Source: Dyella_B jejuensis (lineage in GTDB: Bacteria; Pseudomonadota; Gammaproteobacteria; Xanthomonadales; Rhodanobacteraceae). Taken from it: a stretch of DNA of 64,000 nt. A model generated the notes under the pieces. That model saw only the letters and a program-made list of their open reading frames with translations, did no database searches and had not been told where the DNA came from. Location of the stretch: contig NZ_JADIKJ010000001.1 in assembly GCF_044904675.1 (NCBI RefSeq), forward strand, positions 310,001-374,000, in the 5' to 3' direction. Of this stretch, positions 8,915-17,831 are shown in pieces (position 1 is the stretch's first letter; each line of letters starts with the position of its first letter). The position numbers and the translations under genes were made by a program.

Positions 8915-10122
8915 ACCTGCACTCCTTCGCGCGCGGCAATCGTGTGTACATCTTTATCGCCGCGGCCGGAGAGGTTGCATAGCACGATGCCGTCTTTCGG
9001 CAATTCGCGCGCCAGCTTGATCGCCTGCGCCACGGCGTGGCTGGATTCGAGCGCGGCCAGAATGCCTTCCGTGCGCGCCAGCAAGTGGAAAGCCTCCAGC
9101 GCTTCGTCATCGGTGACACCGACGTATTCGGCACGGCCGGCGTCTTTCAGGAAGGCGTGCTCGGGGCCGACGCCGGGATAATCGAGACCCGCCGACACGG
9201 AATGCGTCTCGGTGATCTGGCCGTTGTCGTCGCACAACACATAGGTGCGATTGCCATGCAGTACCCCGGGACGACCTGCCGCAAGCGATGCCGCGTGATG
9301 TCCGGTATCGATGCCTTCGCCGGCCGCTTCGGCGCCGACCATGCGCACCTCGCGATCGTTGAGGAACGCATGGAACAAACCAATCGCGTTCGAACCGCCG
9401 CCGACGCACGCGGTGAGCACGTCCGGCAGGCGTCCATAGTGCTGCAGCATCTGCGCACGCGCCTCGCGTCCGACTACCGCGTTGAAATCGCGCACCATCA
9501 TCGGATACGGATGCGGACCGGCCACCGTACCGATGATGTAGAAGGTATCGGCCACGTTGGTGACCCAATCGCGCATCGCCTCGTTCAGCGCATCCTTGAG
9601 CGTCTTCGATCCGGAAGTAACCGGCACCACCTCGGCCCCGAGCAGCTTCATGCGATACACGTTGATCTTCTGCCGCTCGATATCGACGGCCCCCATGTAC
9701 ACCACGCACTTCAGGCCGAAGCGTGCCGCCACGGTCGCACTGGCGACGCCATGCTGGCCCGCGCCGGTCTCAGCAATGATGCGCGGCTTGCCCATGCGCC
9801 GGGCCACCAGCGCCTGGCCGATGGTGTTGTTGATCTTGTGCGCGCCGGTGTGGTTGAGGTCTTCGCGCTTGAGCAGGATGCGCGCGCCACCGGCATGCTT
9901 GGACAGGCGCTCGGCGTGGTAGATCGGGCTGGGGCGGCCCACGTAGTGGGTCAGGTCGCGGTCCAGCTCGGCCAGGAACGCCGGGTCCTCGCGCAAGCGC
10001 AGGTAAGCCTCGGTCAGTTCGGCCAGCGGCGCCATTAGCGTCTCGGCCACGTATTGCCCGCCAAAGTCACCGAAGCGCCCTTGAGCGTCGGGCCAGTTCT
10101 GGAAATCCTGGATCGTGGGCAT
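8911..10122 (-). CDS. trpB: Tryptophan synthase beta chain
   Basis: A 403-residue PLP enzyme that condenses indole with serine to form tryptophan. The Schiff-base Lys is in NHTGAHKINNTIGQAL, and the phosphate-binding Gly-rich loop is CVGGGSNAIG. I chose the ATG at 10120-10122 (MPTIQDFQNWPDAQGRFGDFGGQ), which gives the normal N-terminus; AGGA lies nine bases upstream. The longer open frame runs into the divergent promoter region. trpBA is divergent from a LysR-type gene resembling TrpI, which in pseudomonads activates trpBA in response to indole-glycerol phosphate. Confidence 0.97.
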   Translation of the reverse strand: MPTIQDFQNWPDAQGRFGDFGGQYVAETLMAPLAELTEAYLRLREDPAFLAELDRDLTHYVGRPSPIYHAERLSKHAGGARILLKREDLNHTGAHKINNTIGQALVARRMGKPRIIAETGAGQHGVASATVAARFGLKCVVYMGAVDIERQKINVYRMKLLGAEVVPVTSGSKTLKDALNEAMRDWVTNVADTFYIIGTVAGPHPYPMMVRDFNAVVGREARAQMLQHYGRLPDVLTACVGGGSNAIGLFHAFLNDREVRMVGAEAAGEGIDTGHHAASLAAGRPGVLHGNRTYVLCDDNGQITETHSVSAGLDYPGVGPEHAFLKDAGRAEYVGVTDDEALEAFHLLARTEGILAALESSHAVAQAIKLARELPKDGIVLCNLSGRGDKDVHTIAAREGVQV

Positions 10123-10209
10123 AGTGCAAAATCCTGTGTAAATAACGGAAGCCACTGGGGAATGGCCGCGCAAAAGTAGCGCGAATGGAGTCAAGGAAAA
10201 AGCGATATC

Positions 10210-11142
10210 ATGGCCGCCATCCGTCAGGAAAACTCACCAATCTTGAGCCGCGAGCTGCCCTCCCTGAATGCTCTTCGTGCCTTCGAAGCCACAGCCCGGT
10301 TGGGCAGTGTCGGCGGCGCGGCCAGGGAGCTACACGTAACCCACGGCGCCATCAGCCGACAGTTGCGCGTACTGGAAGACGAGCTTGGGTCGGCATTGTT
10401 CGTCCGCCAGGGCCGCGGCGTCATGCTCACCGCCACCGGCGAACAATTACGTGATCGCGTGGCCAGCGCCTTCGACCAATTACGTCACGGCTGGGCTGAG
10501 CTGCGGCGCGACCGTGATGGCAGTCCGTTCGTGCTCGGTTGCCCCAGCAGCCTGCTGGCACGCTGGGTGATTCCTCGTCTGGAGCGGCTCGAACACGATC
10601 TGCCGACGCTGAAGTTGCATTTATCGCCGGAGGAAGATCCGCTCGCACCGCGGCATGCCGAGCCGGATGCCGCCCTCGCCCTGACCCTGCCGCCCTGGCC
10701 GGCGGGTTGGCAAGTGCACGTACTGGCATCCGAACGGATCGGCCCGGTGGTCAGCCCGCGCTATGCGGGTCTGGCGCGTTTGCTGGAACGCGGCATTTCC
10801 GCCCTTGGTGAAGAGTCATTGCTGCATACGCAATCGCGCCCGCAAGCATGGCCAGCATGGGCAAACGCCTGCGGCATATCGCCGGCATCGCTGCATTACG
10901 GCCAAGGCTTCGCTCGGCTGTTCTACCTGCTTGAAGCGGCCGTAGCCGGCCTTGGCGTGGCGATCGCACCCGCGCCGCTGGTGCAGGACGATATCGCCAG
11001 CGGACGCCTGCTGGCGCCTTGGGGCTTCCGGCCAACCGATGCAAGCTGGATTCTGGCGACGCCCGGCCGTCGGAGCGATCATCGCATCGAGGCGATGGTT
11101 GCATGGTTGCGCAAGGAATTGGCGCGTGACGCGCAGCTATGA
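10210..11142 (+). CDS. LysR-type regulator divergent from trpBA, TrpI/GcvA-like
   Basis: A 310-residue LysR-family activator. The N-terminal winged helix-turn-helix is clear (LPSLNALRAFEATARLGSVGGAARELHVTHGAISRQLRVLEDELGS in pieces, residues 16-60), followed by a periplasmic-binding-like effector domain. The GcvA/TrpI subgroup is suggested by HVTHGAISRQ and by the position: 87 bp upstream of trpB and divergent, exactly where TrpI sits in Pseudomonas. The operator should lie in 10123-10209; I could not pick a convincing T-N11-A pair there. Role as trp activator is inference from position. Confidence 0.82.
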   Translation: MAAIRQENSPILSRELPSLNALRAFEATARLGSVGGAARELHVTHGAISRQLRVLEDELGSALFVRQGRGVMLTATGEQLRDRVASAFDQLRHGWAELRRDRDGSPFVLGCPSSLLARWVIPRLERLEHDLPTLKLHLSPEEDPLAPRHAEPDAALALTLPPWPAGWQVHVLASERIGPVVSPRYAGLARLLERGISALGEESLLHTQSRPQAWPAWANACGISPASLHYGQGFARLFYLLEAAVAGLGVAIAPAPLVQDDIASGRLLAPWGFRPTDASWILATPGRRSDHRIEAMVAWLRKELARDAQL

Positions 11143-11252
11143 AAGTTATCCGCTACCGCGCGCCGCGTGCTTCATCTTTTTTTGCGGTACCGCTATTCGC
11201 GGAGAACGTATTTCGACGCATGCCGTGCGCTTGCGCCAGCAGGTAACTTCTT

Positions 11253-11870
11253 TTATTCCGCGCCGCGGACCGCAGCAATGAACTCGCGCACTTTAACGCG
11301 ATCCTTGACGCCCGGCGCCGATTCGATACCGCTCGACACATCTACCGCCCATGGACGCGCGATGCGGATCGCGGCAGCGACGTTTGCGGAAGTCAGGCCG
11401 CCGGCCAGAATCAGGGGCTGCTTCATGCCGTGCGGCATCAGCGACCAATCGAAAGCCTTGCCGCTGCCACCGGCTTCTCCCAGGCCATGGCCGTCGAGCA
11501 GCAGTCCGGCCGCGTGCGGGTGGTCGCGCAATTGATAAAGCGCCGCAGCGCCCGCGCCCATGGCGATGGCTTTCAGGTAGGGATGGCCGAACTGCGCGCA
11601 CCATTCATCGCTTTCCTCGCCGTGGAATTGCAGCAACGACGGACGGACCGTGTCGATGACGTCCTGCACGAAACTCGCTTCGTCATCCATGCATAACGCT
11701 ACCGTGGTGACAAACGGCGGCAATGCGGCAACGATGGCGCTGGCCTGCAGCAGCGATACCTGCCGCTTGCTGCGCGCGGTCAATACGATGCCGATCGCAT
11801 CGGCGCCGAGTTCGGCGGCAAGCACCGCGTCTTCAACGCGGGTCATGCCGCAGCATTTGATGCGAGTCAT
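11253..11870 (-). CDS. trpF: Phosphoribosylanthranilate isomerase
   Basis: A 205-residue TIM-barrel enzyme that carries out the Amadori rearrangement of phosphoribosylanthranilate to CdRP in tryptophan synthesis. The N-terminus TRIKCCGMTRVEDAVLAAELGADAIGIVL has the catalytic Cys (family KICG motif, here CCG). The general acid Asp is in LLLDGHGLGEAGGSGKAFDW, and the C-terminal phosphate site is VDVSSGIESAPGVKD. Start ATG 11868-11870, overlapping the truA stop by four bases, with AGGTGAG upstream. truA-trpF is a common order in this lineage. Confidence 0.96.
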   Translation of the reverse strand: MTRIKCCGMTRVEDAVLAAELGADAIGIVLTARSKRQVSLLQASAIVAALPPFVTTVALCMDDEASFVQDVIDTVRPSLLQFHGEESDEWCAQFGHPYLKAIAMGAGAAALYQLRDHPHAAGLLLDGHGLGEAGGSGKAFDWSLMPHGMKQPLILAGGLTSANVAAAIRIARPWAVDVSSGIESAPGVKDRVKVREFIAAVRGAE

Positions 11871-12634
11871 TCGCTCACCTCCACAGGCAGGCCCCAACGC
11901 GATTCGTAACGCGGGCCGATAAAGGTCAGGCCAGAGGCGGCGGCGGTAGGGCCGGCCACTTCGCGGCTGCATCCGGCCAGCAACGTGTTTATCCATTCCG
12001 TTGGTTGTTCACCGCGCCCCACGGGCAGTAGCGAACCGACGATATTGCGCACCATGTGATGCAGAAAGGCGTTCGCCTCGATCTCGATGATTACCTGCTC
12101 GCCTGCGCGCCGCACGCTTAGCGCCTTCACTTCGCGTCGCGCGTGCTTCGCCTGGCAGGAGATGGCGCGGAAGGCGCTGAAGTCGTGCTCGCCAAGCAGT
12201 ACCTGCGCCGCCGCATGCATGCGCCCGGCATCCAGCGGCTGGCGTTCCCAGGTGACATACCGGGCATCCAGCGCGGGACGAACGGCGCGGTTGAGGATCG
12301 TATAGCGATAACGACGGCTGCGTGCAGAGAAGCGCGCGTGGAAGTCGTCGCTGACCGGTTGCGCCCATAACACCGCCACGCCTGTCGGCAGGTTCGAGCA
12401 CGCGCCAAGTATCCAGCTGCGCAGGTCACGATGGATGCCGGTGTCAAAATGCACCACCTGGCAACGTCCATGCACGCCGGCATCGGTGCGGCCGGCACAA
12501 GTCACTTCGATCGGTGCGGCCGCGACGAATGACAGCGCTCGCTCGACACTGGCTTGCACGCTCGCACCATGGCTCAGCCGCTGCCAGCCGAGGAAGTCGG
12601 TGCCGTCGTATTCGATACCTAGAGCAATGCGCAT
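11867..12634 (-). CDS. truA: tRNA pseudouridine(38-40) synthase TruA
   Basis: A 255-residue pseudouridine synthase acting on U38-40 in the tRNA anticodon arm. The catalytic Asp is in CAGRTDAGVHG near residue 52. Other family stretches: RIALGIEYDGTDFLGWQR at the N-terminus, SRRYRYTI and ANAFLHHMVRNIVGSLL. I chose the ATG at 12632-12634; it gives the normal N-terminus although no good Shine-Dalgarno is seen. An in-frame ATG 27 bases upstream is possible. It probably forms one transcript with trpF, while fimV upstream has its own terminator. Confidence 0.95.
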   Translation of the reverse strand: MRIALGIEYDGTDFLGWQRLSHGASVQASVERALSFVAAAPIEVTCAGRTDAGVHGRCQVVHFDTGIHRDLRSWILGACSNLPTGVAVLWAQPVSDDFHARFSARSRRYRYTILNRAVRPALDARYVTWERQPLDAGRMHAAAQVLLGEHDFSAFRAISCQAKHARREVKALSVRRAGEQVIIEIEANAFLHHMVRNIVGSLLPVGRGEQPTEWINTLLAGCSREVAGPTAAASGLTFIGPRYESRWGLPVEVSE

Positions 12635-12740
12635 GGACGTTCGGGAAGCGGTAAGGCGCATAAGGGTAGCAGGTGCCTTTTTCCCTGCCGCGGACGACCG
12701 CGAGAGCACGATTCCATCCGACTCCGTCCAAACGGCATCC

Positions 12741-12772
12741 GCAAATAAATCGGGCCGGCATAGGCCGGCCCG
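12741..12772 (-). terminator. Intrinsic terminator of fimV
   Basis: Nine-base perfect stem CGGGCCGGC / GCCGGCCCG (12751-12759 with 12764-12772), loop of four. On the minus strand it is followed by a short A/T-rich tract (ATTTATTTG). Confidence 0.75.
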
Positions 12773-12797
12773 AAGAGGGTGTGCCAGGCGCTGGCGC

Positions 12798-15101
12798 TCA
12801 GTGCAGCTTGGCCAGCAGCGACTTGGCGACGTCCTTCTGGATCTGGGTACCTTCGTGCATCGCTTCCTCCAGCATGGCGCGCGCACCCTCGGGATCGCCC
12901 ATGTCGAGGTAGGCACGCGCCAGGTCGAGCTTGGTATCGACCGGATCATCGTGCAGTTCGCCGAAATCATCGTGATCAACCTGATCGACGTGCGCGGCTG
13001 GCTGGGCTTCCGCCGGCTCGTCGAAATGCCAGGTCGAGGTTGGCTCTTCTTCCACGGCCTGCTTGGCGGCGGGCACCACACCAGCGGCAGCTTCGGCGTG
13101 GTGCGCCGGGGTCAGGTCGAAATCGAAATGGTATTCGCTCACCTTGGAAGGCAGCGGCGGCGGCGCGCTTTTGGCGGGAGCGGCCACTTCCGGCTCCACC
13201 GGTGCGGCGCCATAGCTGTCCAGGTCGAAATGATGCAACGGCGACTGCTCATCGTGCGTGGACGACGGAATCGCCGCCTGCGCGAACAGCGGATGCCCCG
13301 GCACCAGATCCTCGCCCATGTGCACCACATCCTGCCATTCCGGCTGGTCGGGATCGGTAATGTGCGCGTGCATGGCTTCCGCAGCCGCTTCGAAATGCTC
13401 CACGTCACGGCGGGTGTAATACAGGCTCACCAGTTCAAGGTGCAGGCCAATATCGTCCGGCTGTTCGGCGAGCTGGTCGAGCAGTTCGTCCTGGTCGGGG
13501 TCGGAACCGAGGCCCAGCGACTCGTCATCTACCGTGCCGAAGCGGTCGGCGAGCGATCCTCTTGGCGCAGTCGGCGACATTGCGTTGGCCGACTTGCCGC
13601 CTGACTTGCCGCGGCGCGCCAACAGGCCCAGCAGCAGCAGGACGATCACGGCACCGCCAGCCCCCCAGGCCCAGGTCTGCATGTACCAGGGCTGCTCGGC
13701 AGGTGCCGGTGCGGGCGCGCGATGCGGCGGACGGGCTACCGGCTTTGCCGGCGTCGTTTTCAATGGCGTAGTGACCACGGCAGCGTGCGCAGCGGTGGAA
13801 CTGCTGGCCGGTGCCGCGGGTTTGGCAGCGGTCGATGCGGCCGCCAGTGCCGGTGCGGCGGGCGTCGTCTGCCGGGTGGAACCGGCGGCAGCCGGCTGTT
13901 CCGGTTTGGCGGCGGCTGGTGCGACTTTCGCAATGGGCGCTGCGGGCGTGCCGGGAACCGCCGGCGTGCCAGCCGCCTTGCGCGCTTCGGCCAGCTTCTT
14001 TTGCAGATCGGCGATCTCGTCGTCCTTGAGCGAAAGCAAGCGCTGGTTCTTGCTGTTGAGATCTTCGAGATCCTTCAACCGCGACTTCAACTCACCGCTT
14101 TGCTGCTGCAAGGAAGCGAGCGCTTCCTGGCTGCGCTGCAAGTCCTGACGGGCGCTGGCGCTGCTCCCGTTCTTGCCGTTGCCACCGCCGGCGGACTGCC
14201 CTTCGCTGCCCGGGGGAACCAGCGCGAGTTTGTCGGCATGGCTGTTGGCAGTCGGCGCCACCGATGCACCCGTACGTGTGCCACCGGCGGCGACCGCGAT
14301 GGGCGCACTGGCCGTGCCGTTGCGCCAATCGCTGTTTTGCTGGCGTACCGCGGCCAGCGCGGCGGCGACGGAGGTGGATAATGCGTCATCGCGCGAAGGC
14401 ACGCGCAGGATCGCGCCAGCCTTCAGCGCATTGATGTTGTCGCGATAGAAAGCATCCGGGTTGGCCGCTTTCAGGGCCATCATCATCTGATTGGTATCGA
14501 CCCCAGCCGGCGCGGTTTCCGTTGCCACGTGGGACAAGGTGGCGCCCTTTTCCACCGGTCCGAACTGACCGCTCCTGGTCTCCGCCGCGGCATGGCGCAC
14601 GGATGGCGCGGGACGGCCCGCAGCGGCCGTACCGGTTTGGCTTGCGGCAGCCGAAGTGCCGCCAGCTGCGGCTTGGCGGCGCTCAGGCGTACTGCTTACC
14701 GGCGCCTGCGCCTGCCTGCCCGGTGGATCGAGCAGGATGGCGAATTCGCGCAGGTTGCTGCCGCTGCTGCTGCTGACTTCCACCAGTAAGTCGAGATAGG
14801 GATCGTCCACCGCAACATTGCTGGTGATCCGGATCACCTTATGGCCGTTCTCATCCACCACGTTGAACTGCAGGGGGACGGTCGGACGCTCGCCACCCGC
14901 CTTGGCGAAGGCTTCGTTCAATGCCAATTGGGCGCTCAGGCTCTGCAGCTCCGCCCGGGTTGCCCGCGTGACCGGTATTTCTACCAGCAGCGGCTGTCCC
15001 AGCGCCGATTTGACCTGCACCTGGCCCAACTCCACCGCGGCTGCCTGAGTACTGCCTAGCGCAAGCGCTATCAGCATCGACAGCTTCAACGAACGATTCA
15101 T
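12798..15101 (-). CDS. fimV: FimV-type polar/pilus assembly protein
   Basis: 767 residues. Signal peptide at 1-22 (MLIALALGSTQAAA), then the conserved FimV N-terminal domain (VELGQVQVKSALGQPLLVEIPV) that faces the periplasm. A LysM peptidoglycan-binding repeat lies at about 185-234 (EKGATLSHVA to AGAILRVPS). A coiled coil follows (SQEALASLQQQSGELKSRL), then an Ala/Pro-rich linker, one transmembrane helix at about 478-495, and an acidic cytoplasmic part ending in the TPR-like FimV C-terminal domain (DTKLDLARAYLDMGDPEGARAML). In Pseudomonas FimV supports type IV pilus secretin assembly and cAMP signalling at the pole. asd upstream is the usual neighbour. Confidence 0.95.
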   Translation of the reverse strand: MNRSLKLSMLIALALGSTQAAAVELGQVQVKSALGQPLLVEIPVTRATRAELQSLSAQLALNEAFAKAGGERPTVPLQFNVVDENGHKVIRITSNVAVDDPYLDLLVEVSSSSGSNLREFAILLDPPGRQAQAPVSSTPERRQAAAGGTSAAASQTGTAAAGRPAPSVRHAAAETRSGQFGPVEKGATLSHVATETAPAGVDTNQMMMALKAANPDAFYRDNINALKAGAILRVPSRDDALSTSVAAALAAVRQQNSDWRNGTASAPIAVAAGGTRTGASVAPTANSHADKLALVPPGSEGQSAGGGNGKNGSSASARQDLQRSQEALASLQQQSGELKSRLKDLEDLNSKNQRLLSLKDDEIADLQKKLAEARKAAGTPAVPGTPAAPIAKVAPAAAKPEQPAAAGSTRQTTPAAPALAAASTAAKPAAPASSSTAAHAAVVTTPLKTTPAKPVARPPHRAPAPAPAEQPWYMQTWAWGAGGAVIVLLLLGLLARRGKSGGKSANAMSPTAPRGSLADRFGTVDDESLGLGSDPDQDELLDQLAEQPDDIGLHLELVSLYYTRRDVEHFEAAAEAMHAHITDPDQPEWQDVVHMGEDLVPGHPLFAQAAIPSSTHDEQSPLHHFDLDSYGAAPVEPEVAAPAKSAPPPLPSKVSEYHFDFDLTPAHHAEAAAGVVPAAKQAVEEEPTSTWHFDEPAEAQPAAHVDQVDHDDFGELHDDPVDTKLDLARAYLDMGDPEGARAMLEEAMHEGTQIQKDVAKSLLAKLH

Positions 15102-15269
15102 CGCGTGCTCCCCCGAGACAACCCGGACGCTTTAAGTAAATGATCACCGCAGCTTGCGGCGACTTCCTCTTATAAGGCGTCACTTTAGTTAGATAAACGT
15201 CAATCAACAATACCAGAATGGGCCCTGGCCGCCTCCTGGGAGGCGATTTCCTGTCTCGCTTGACGGGCG

Positions 15270-15560
15270 TCAATGCCCGGCCGGCGGTTTCCCGGCAGCC
15301 TCCTGCGCGGCCTTCAGTTGCTCGCGCAATTGGGCAATGGTGTGATCTTGTTGCTGCAGGCGCTGCGCCGCTGCCTGGCTGGCCGACTCCTGTTGGCCTA
15401 CGTCCTTCTGCAAGCGCTCGATTTCCGCTTGGTGCTGCGCCACGCGCTGGCTCAGCCTGGCCGCCGATTGCTGGCCGGCGCCTGCTGGCGGCGCCCCGGC
15501 CCAGAGGGTGGTCGACACCAGCACGCAGCAGCTCGCGAAAGTCAACGCAAGGCGTTGCAT
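15270..15560 (-). CDS. Small exported coiled-coil protein between asd and fimV
   Basis: 96 residues: a signal peptide (MQRLALTFASCCVLVSTTLWAGAPPAGA) followed by a Gln/Ala-rich helix with heptad pattern (AARLSQRVAQHQAEIERLQK and QQDHTIAQLREQLKAAQEA). The ATG (15558-15560) overlaps the asd stop codon as TAATG, and GAGGA lies ten bases upstream, so it is translationally coupled to asd. Because it is exported, not enzymatic, and sits between asd and fimV, a structural or accessory envelope role linked to FimV is possible. I do not recognise the family. Confidence 0.6.
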   Translation of the reverse strand: MQRLALTFASCCVLVSTTLWAGAPPAGAGQQSAARLSQRVAQHQAEIERLQKDVGQQESASQAAAQRLQQQDHTIAQLREQLKAAQEAAGKPPAGH

Positions 15561-16588
15561 TACAGGTAATCCTCGATCAGCAATTCGGCAATCTGCACAG
15601 CGTTGAGCGCCGCGCCCTTGCGGATGTTGTCCGCCACGACCCACAAATCCAGGCCACGGTCGTGCGAAATATCTTCCCGGATGCGGCCTACGAAGACCGG
15701 ATCTTGTCCCGCCGCGTCGCCAACCGGGGTGGGATAGCCGCCTGCCTTGCGCTCATCCTGAACGACGACGCCTGCGGCGCTTTCGAGCAGTTCGCGCGCC
15801 TGCCCGGCGCTGATCTTGTCGCGGGTTTCGATATGCACCGCCTCGGCATGACCGTAGAACACCGGTACGCGCACCGCGGTGGGGTTCACCTGGATGGATT
15901 CGTCTTCCAGGATCTTGCGCGTTTCCCACACCATCTTCATTTCTTCCTTGGTGTAGCCGTTGGCCTGGAAGTCATCGATGTGCGGGATCACGTTGAAGGC
16001 GATCTGCTTGGGAAACTTGCCCTTTTCGACTTCCTGGAAGTTGAGCAGCGCGGCGGTCTGCTTGCCCAGCTCCTCCATGCCCGAACGGCCGGCCCCGGAC
16101 ACCGATTGGTAGGTCGCCACGTTGATGCGCTCGATGCCCACCGCGCGATGGATCGGCGCCAGCGCCACCAGCATCTGCATGGTGGAGCAATTCGGGTTGG
16201 CGATGATGCCGCGCTGCGTGTATTGCGCGATAGCGTGCGGATTGACTTCGCTCACCACCAGCGGGATATCGTCCTGGTAGCGGAACTCCGAGGTATTGTC
16301 GATCACCACCGCACCCGCCTGCGCAGCACGCGGCGCATGCACGCGACTGACCGAACCGCCGGCCGAGAAGAAGGCGATATCCACCCCGCTGAAGTCGTAG
16401 TCGGCGAGGTTCTTCACGGTGATCTGTTTGCCGCCGAAGGACACCTGGTCGCCAGCCGAGCGTTCGCTCGCCAACGGGACCAGCTCGCTGACCGGAAAGT
16501 CGCGCTGGGCCAGGATGCCCAGCAGCGTCTCGCCGACGGCGCCGGTCGCGCCCACTATCGCTACCTTGTAACTGCTCTTCTTGCTCAT
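15560..16588 (-). CDS. asd: Aspartate-semialdehyde dehydrogenase
   Basis: A 342-residue NADP-dependent enzyme that reduces beta-aspartyl phosphate to the semialdehyde, feeding lysine/diaminopimelate, threonine and methionine synthesis. NADP-binding loop VAIVGATGAVGETLL at residues 9-23. The catalytic Cys is in IIANPNCSTMQMLVAL (about residue 133), and the catalytic His region is TAVRVPVFYGHAEAVHIET. Length and motifs fit the short gammaproteobacterial/Gram-positive-like Asd class rather than the longer E. coli form. Its stop codon overlaps the start of the small exported gene. Confidence 0.96.
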   Translation of the reverse strand: MSKKSSYKVAIVGATGAVGETLLGILAQRDFPVSELVPLASERSAGDQVSFGGKQITVKNLADYDFSGVDIAFFSAGGSVSRVHAPRAAQAGAVVIDNTSEFRYQDDIPLVVSEVNPHAIAQYTQRGIIANPNCSTMQMLVALAPIHRAVGIERINVATYQSVSGAGRSGMEELGKQTAALLNFQEVEKGKFPKQIAFNVIPHIDDFQANGYTKEEMKMVWETRKILEDESIQVNPTAVRVPVFYGHAEAVHIETRDKISAGQARELLESAAGVVVQDERKAGGYPTPVGDAAGQDPVFVGRIREDISHDRGLDLWVVADNIRKGAALNAVQIAELLIEDYL

Positions 16589-16705
16589 CTGGGATCACTT
16601 GTCAGGGATTCGGAGGTCGCCGCGATCACGCCGATACCCCAACCGGGGAATCTAGCCTGCACGGCACGCAAACAACACGACGCAGCCTCGCTGGCGTGAG
16701 ACATA

Positions 16706-17722
16706 TCACGTTTCATCAGCACGTCCGCCCCGTGCCTCGGGATTGAGCAGCGAAGGCGGATCGCCGGCACGGGGACCGTAGCCCAGCGCGGCGAGCAGAT
16801 TATCGGCCGCCAACCGGGCCATCGCGCGGCGCGTCTCGGCGCTGGCGCTGGCGATATGCGGGCTGAGTACGACGTTCTCGAGTTCGCGCAGGGCGGGATG
16901 CAGCGCCGGCTCGCCTTCGAAGACATCCAGGCCGGCCGCGGCCAGCCGCCCTTCGCGCAAGGCTTCCGCCAGCGCGGCATCGTCCACGATGCCACCGCGG
17001 GCAATATTCAGCAGCACGGCCGTGGCTTTCATCTGCGCCAGTTCGGCCGCACCGATCGCGTGATGGCTCTGCGCGCTGTAAGGCAATACCAGCACCAGGT
17101 GATCGGCGCGTCGCAACAGCTCGGACTTCTCTACCCAGGCGGCGCCACACTCGCGCTCGATCGCTGCCGGCAGGCGCGAACGGTTGTGGTAGATCACCGA
17201 CATGTCGAAGCCCACGGCGCGGCGCGCGACAGCCTGGCCGATCCTTCCCATGCCAAGGATGCCCAGGGTCTTGCCATGGATATCCACGCCAAGCCAGTCG
17301 TCGAAGCGCATGCCGCCATGCCAATGGCCTGCGCGCAGCCAGCGCTCGGCACTGCCGACCCGTCGCGCCGCGGCCAACATCAGCGCCCACGCATAGTCGG
17401 CGGTGGTCTGGGTGAGTACATCCGGCGTATTGGTGGCGAGGATGCGTGCGGCGGTCAACGCCGGCAGGTCGAGGTTGTTGTGTCCCACGCCGAGGTTCGC
17501 GATGGCGCGCAGCCGGCGGTTGCCGGCCAGCACTTCGGCATCGATGCGATCGCCCAGGCCGATGATCGCGCCATCGACATCGGCCAGCTTGTCGCGCAAC
17601 TGGCCGGGCGTGCGTTTGCCCTCCCCGGTCTCGGCGTGCACGTTGACGTACCCGGCCAGGCTGGCGAGTACTTCCGGAAAGAGCGGGCGCGAGACCCAGA
17701 CGCTGTGTGGCTTGCTCATCAT
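16706..17722 (-). CDS. D-isomer 2-hydroxyacid dehydrogenase (glyoxylate/hydroxypyruvate reductase-like)
   Basis: A 338-residue NAD(P)-dependent dehydrogenase. The Rossmann motif is GILGMGRIGQAVARR at about residues 155-170. The catalytic Arg-Glu-His triad is visible in NIARGGIVDD, DVFEGEP and LSPHIASASAETR. The sequence resembles the GhrB/GRHPR branch that reduces glyoxylate and hydroxypyruvate, but 2-keto acid preference cannot be fixed from sequence. The start has two adjacent ATGs (17722, 17719). It lies between asd and aroC on the same strand, with gaps of about 110 bp on either side. Confidence 0.9.
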   Translation of the reverse strand: MMSKPHSVWVSRPLFPEVLASLAGYVNVHAETGEGKRTPGQLRDKLADVDGAIIGLGDRIDAEVLAGNRRLRAIANLGVGHNNLDLPALTAARILATNTPDVLTQTTADYAWALMLAAARRVGSAERWLRAGHWHGGMRFDDWLGVDIHGKTLGILGMGRIGQAVARRAVGFDMSVIYHNRSRLPAAIERECGAAWVEKSELLRRADHLVLVLPYSAQSHHAIGAAELAQMKATAVLLNIARGGIVDDAALAEALREGRLAAAGLDVFEGEPALHPALRELENVVLSPHIASASAETRRAMARLAADNLLAALGYGPRAGDPPSLLNPEARGGRADET

Positions 17723-17831
17723 TGACTGCGCTTGTTCGTCATCCAGCCTGGCGAGTCGCCCTCCAGCGACGGCAACCCACAGGCCAGCGAGGGTTCGGAC
17801 GGAGCGCGATCATGACGACTCGCGCCGGCAT

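Noticed and set aside
15230..15245. Perfect hairpin CGCCTCC-TG-GGAGGCG upstream of fimV as a terminator
   Set aside because: Two-base loop and no T-run on either strand; at most a cruciform or part of an unknown leader.
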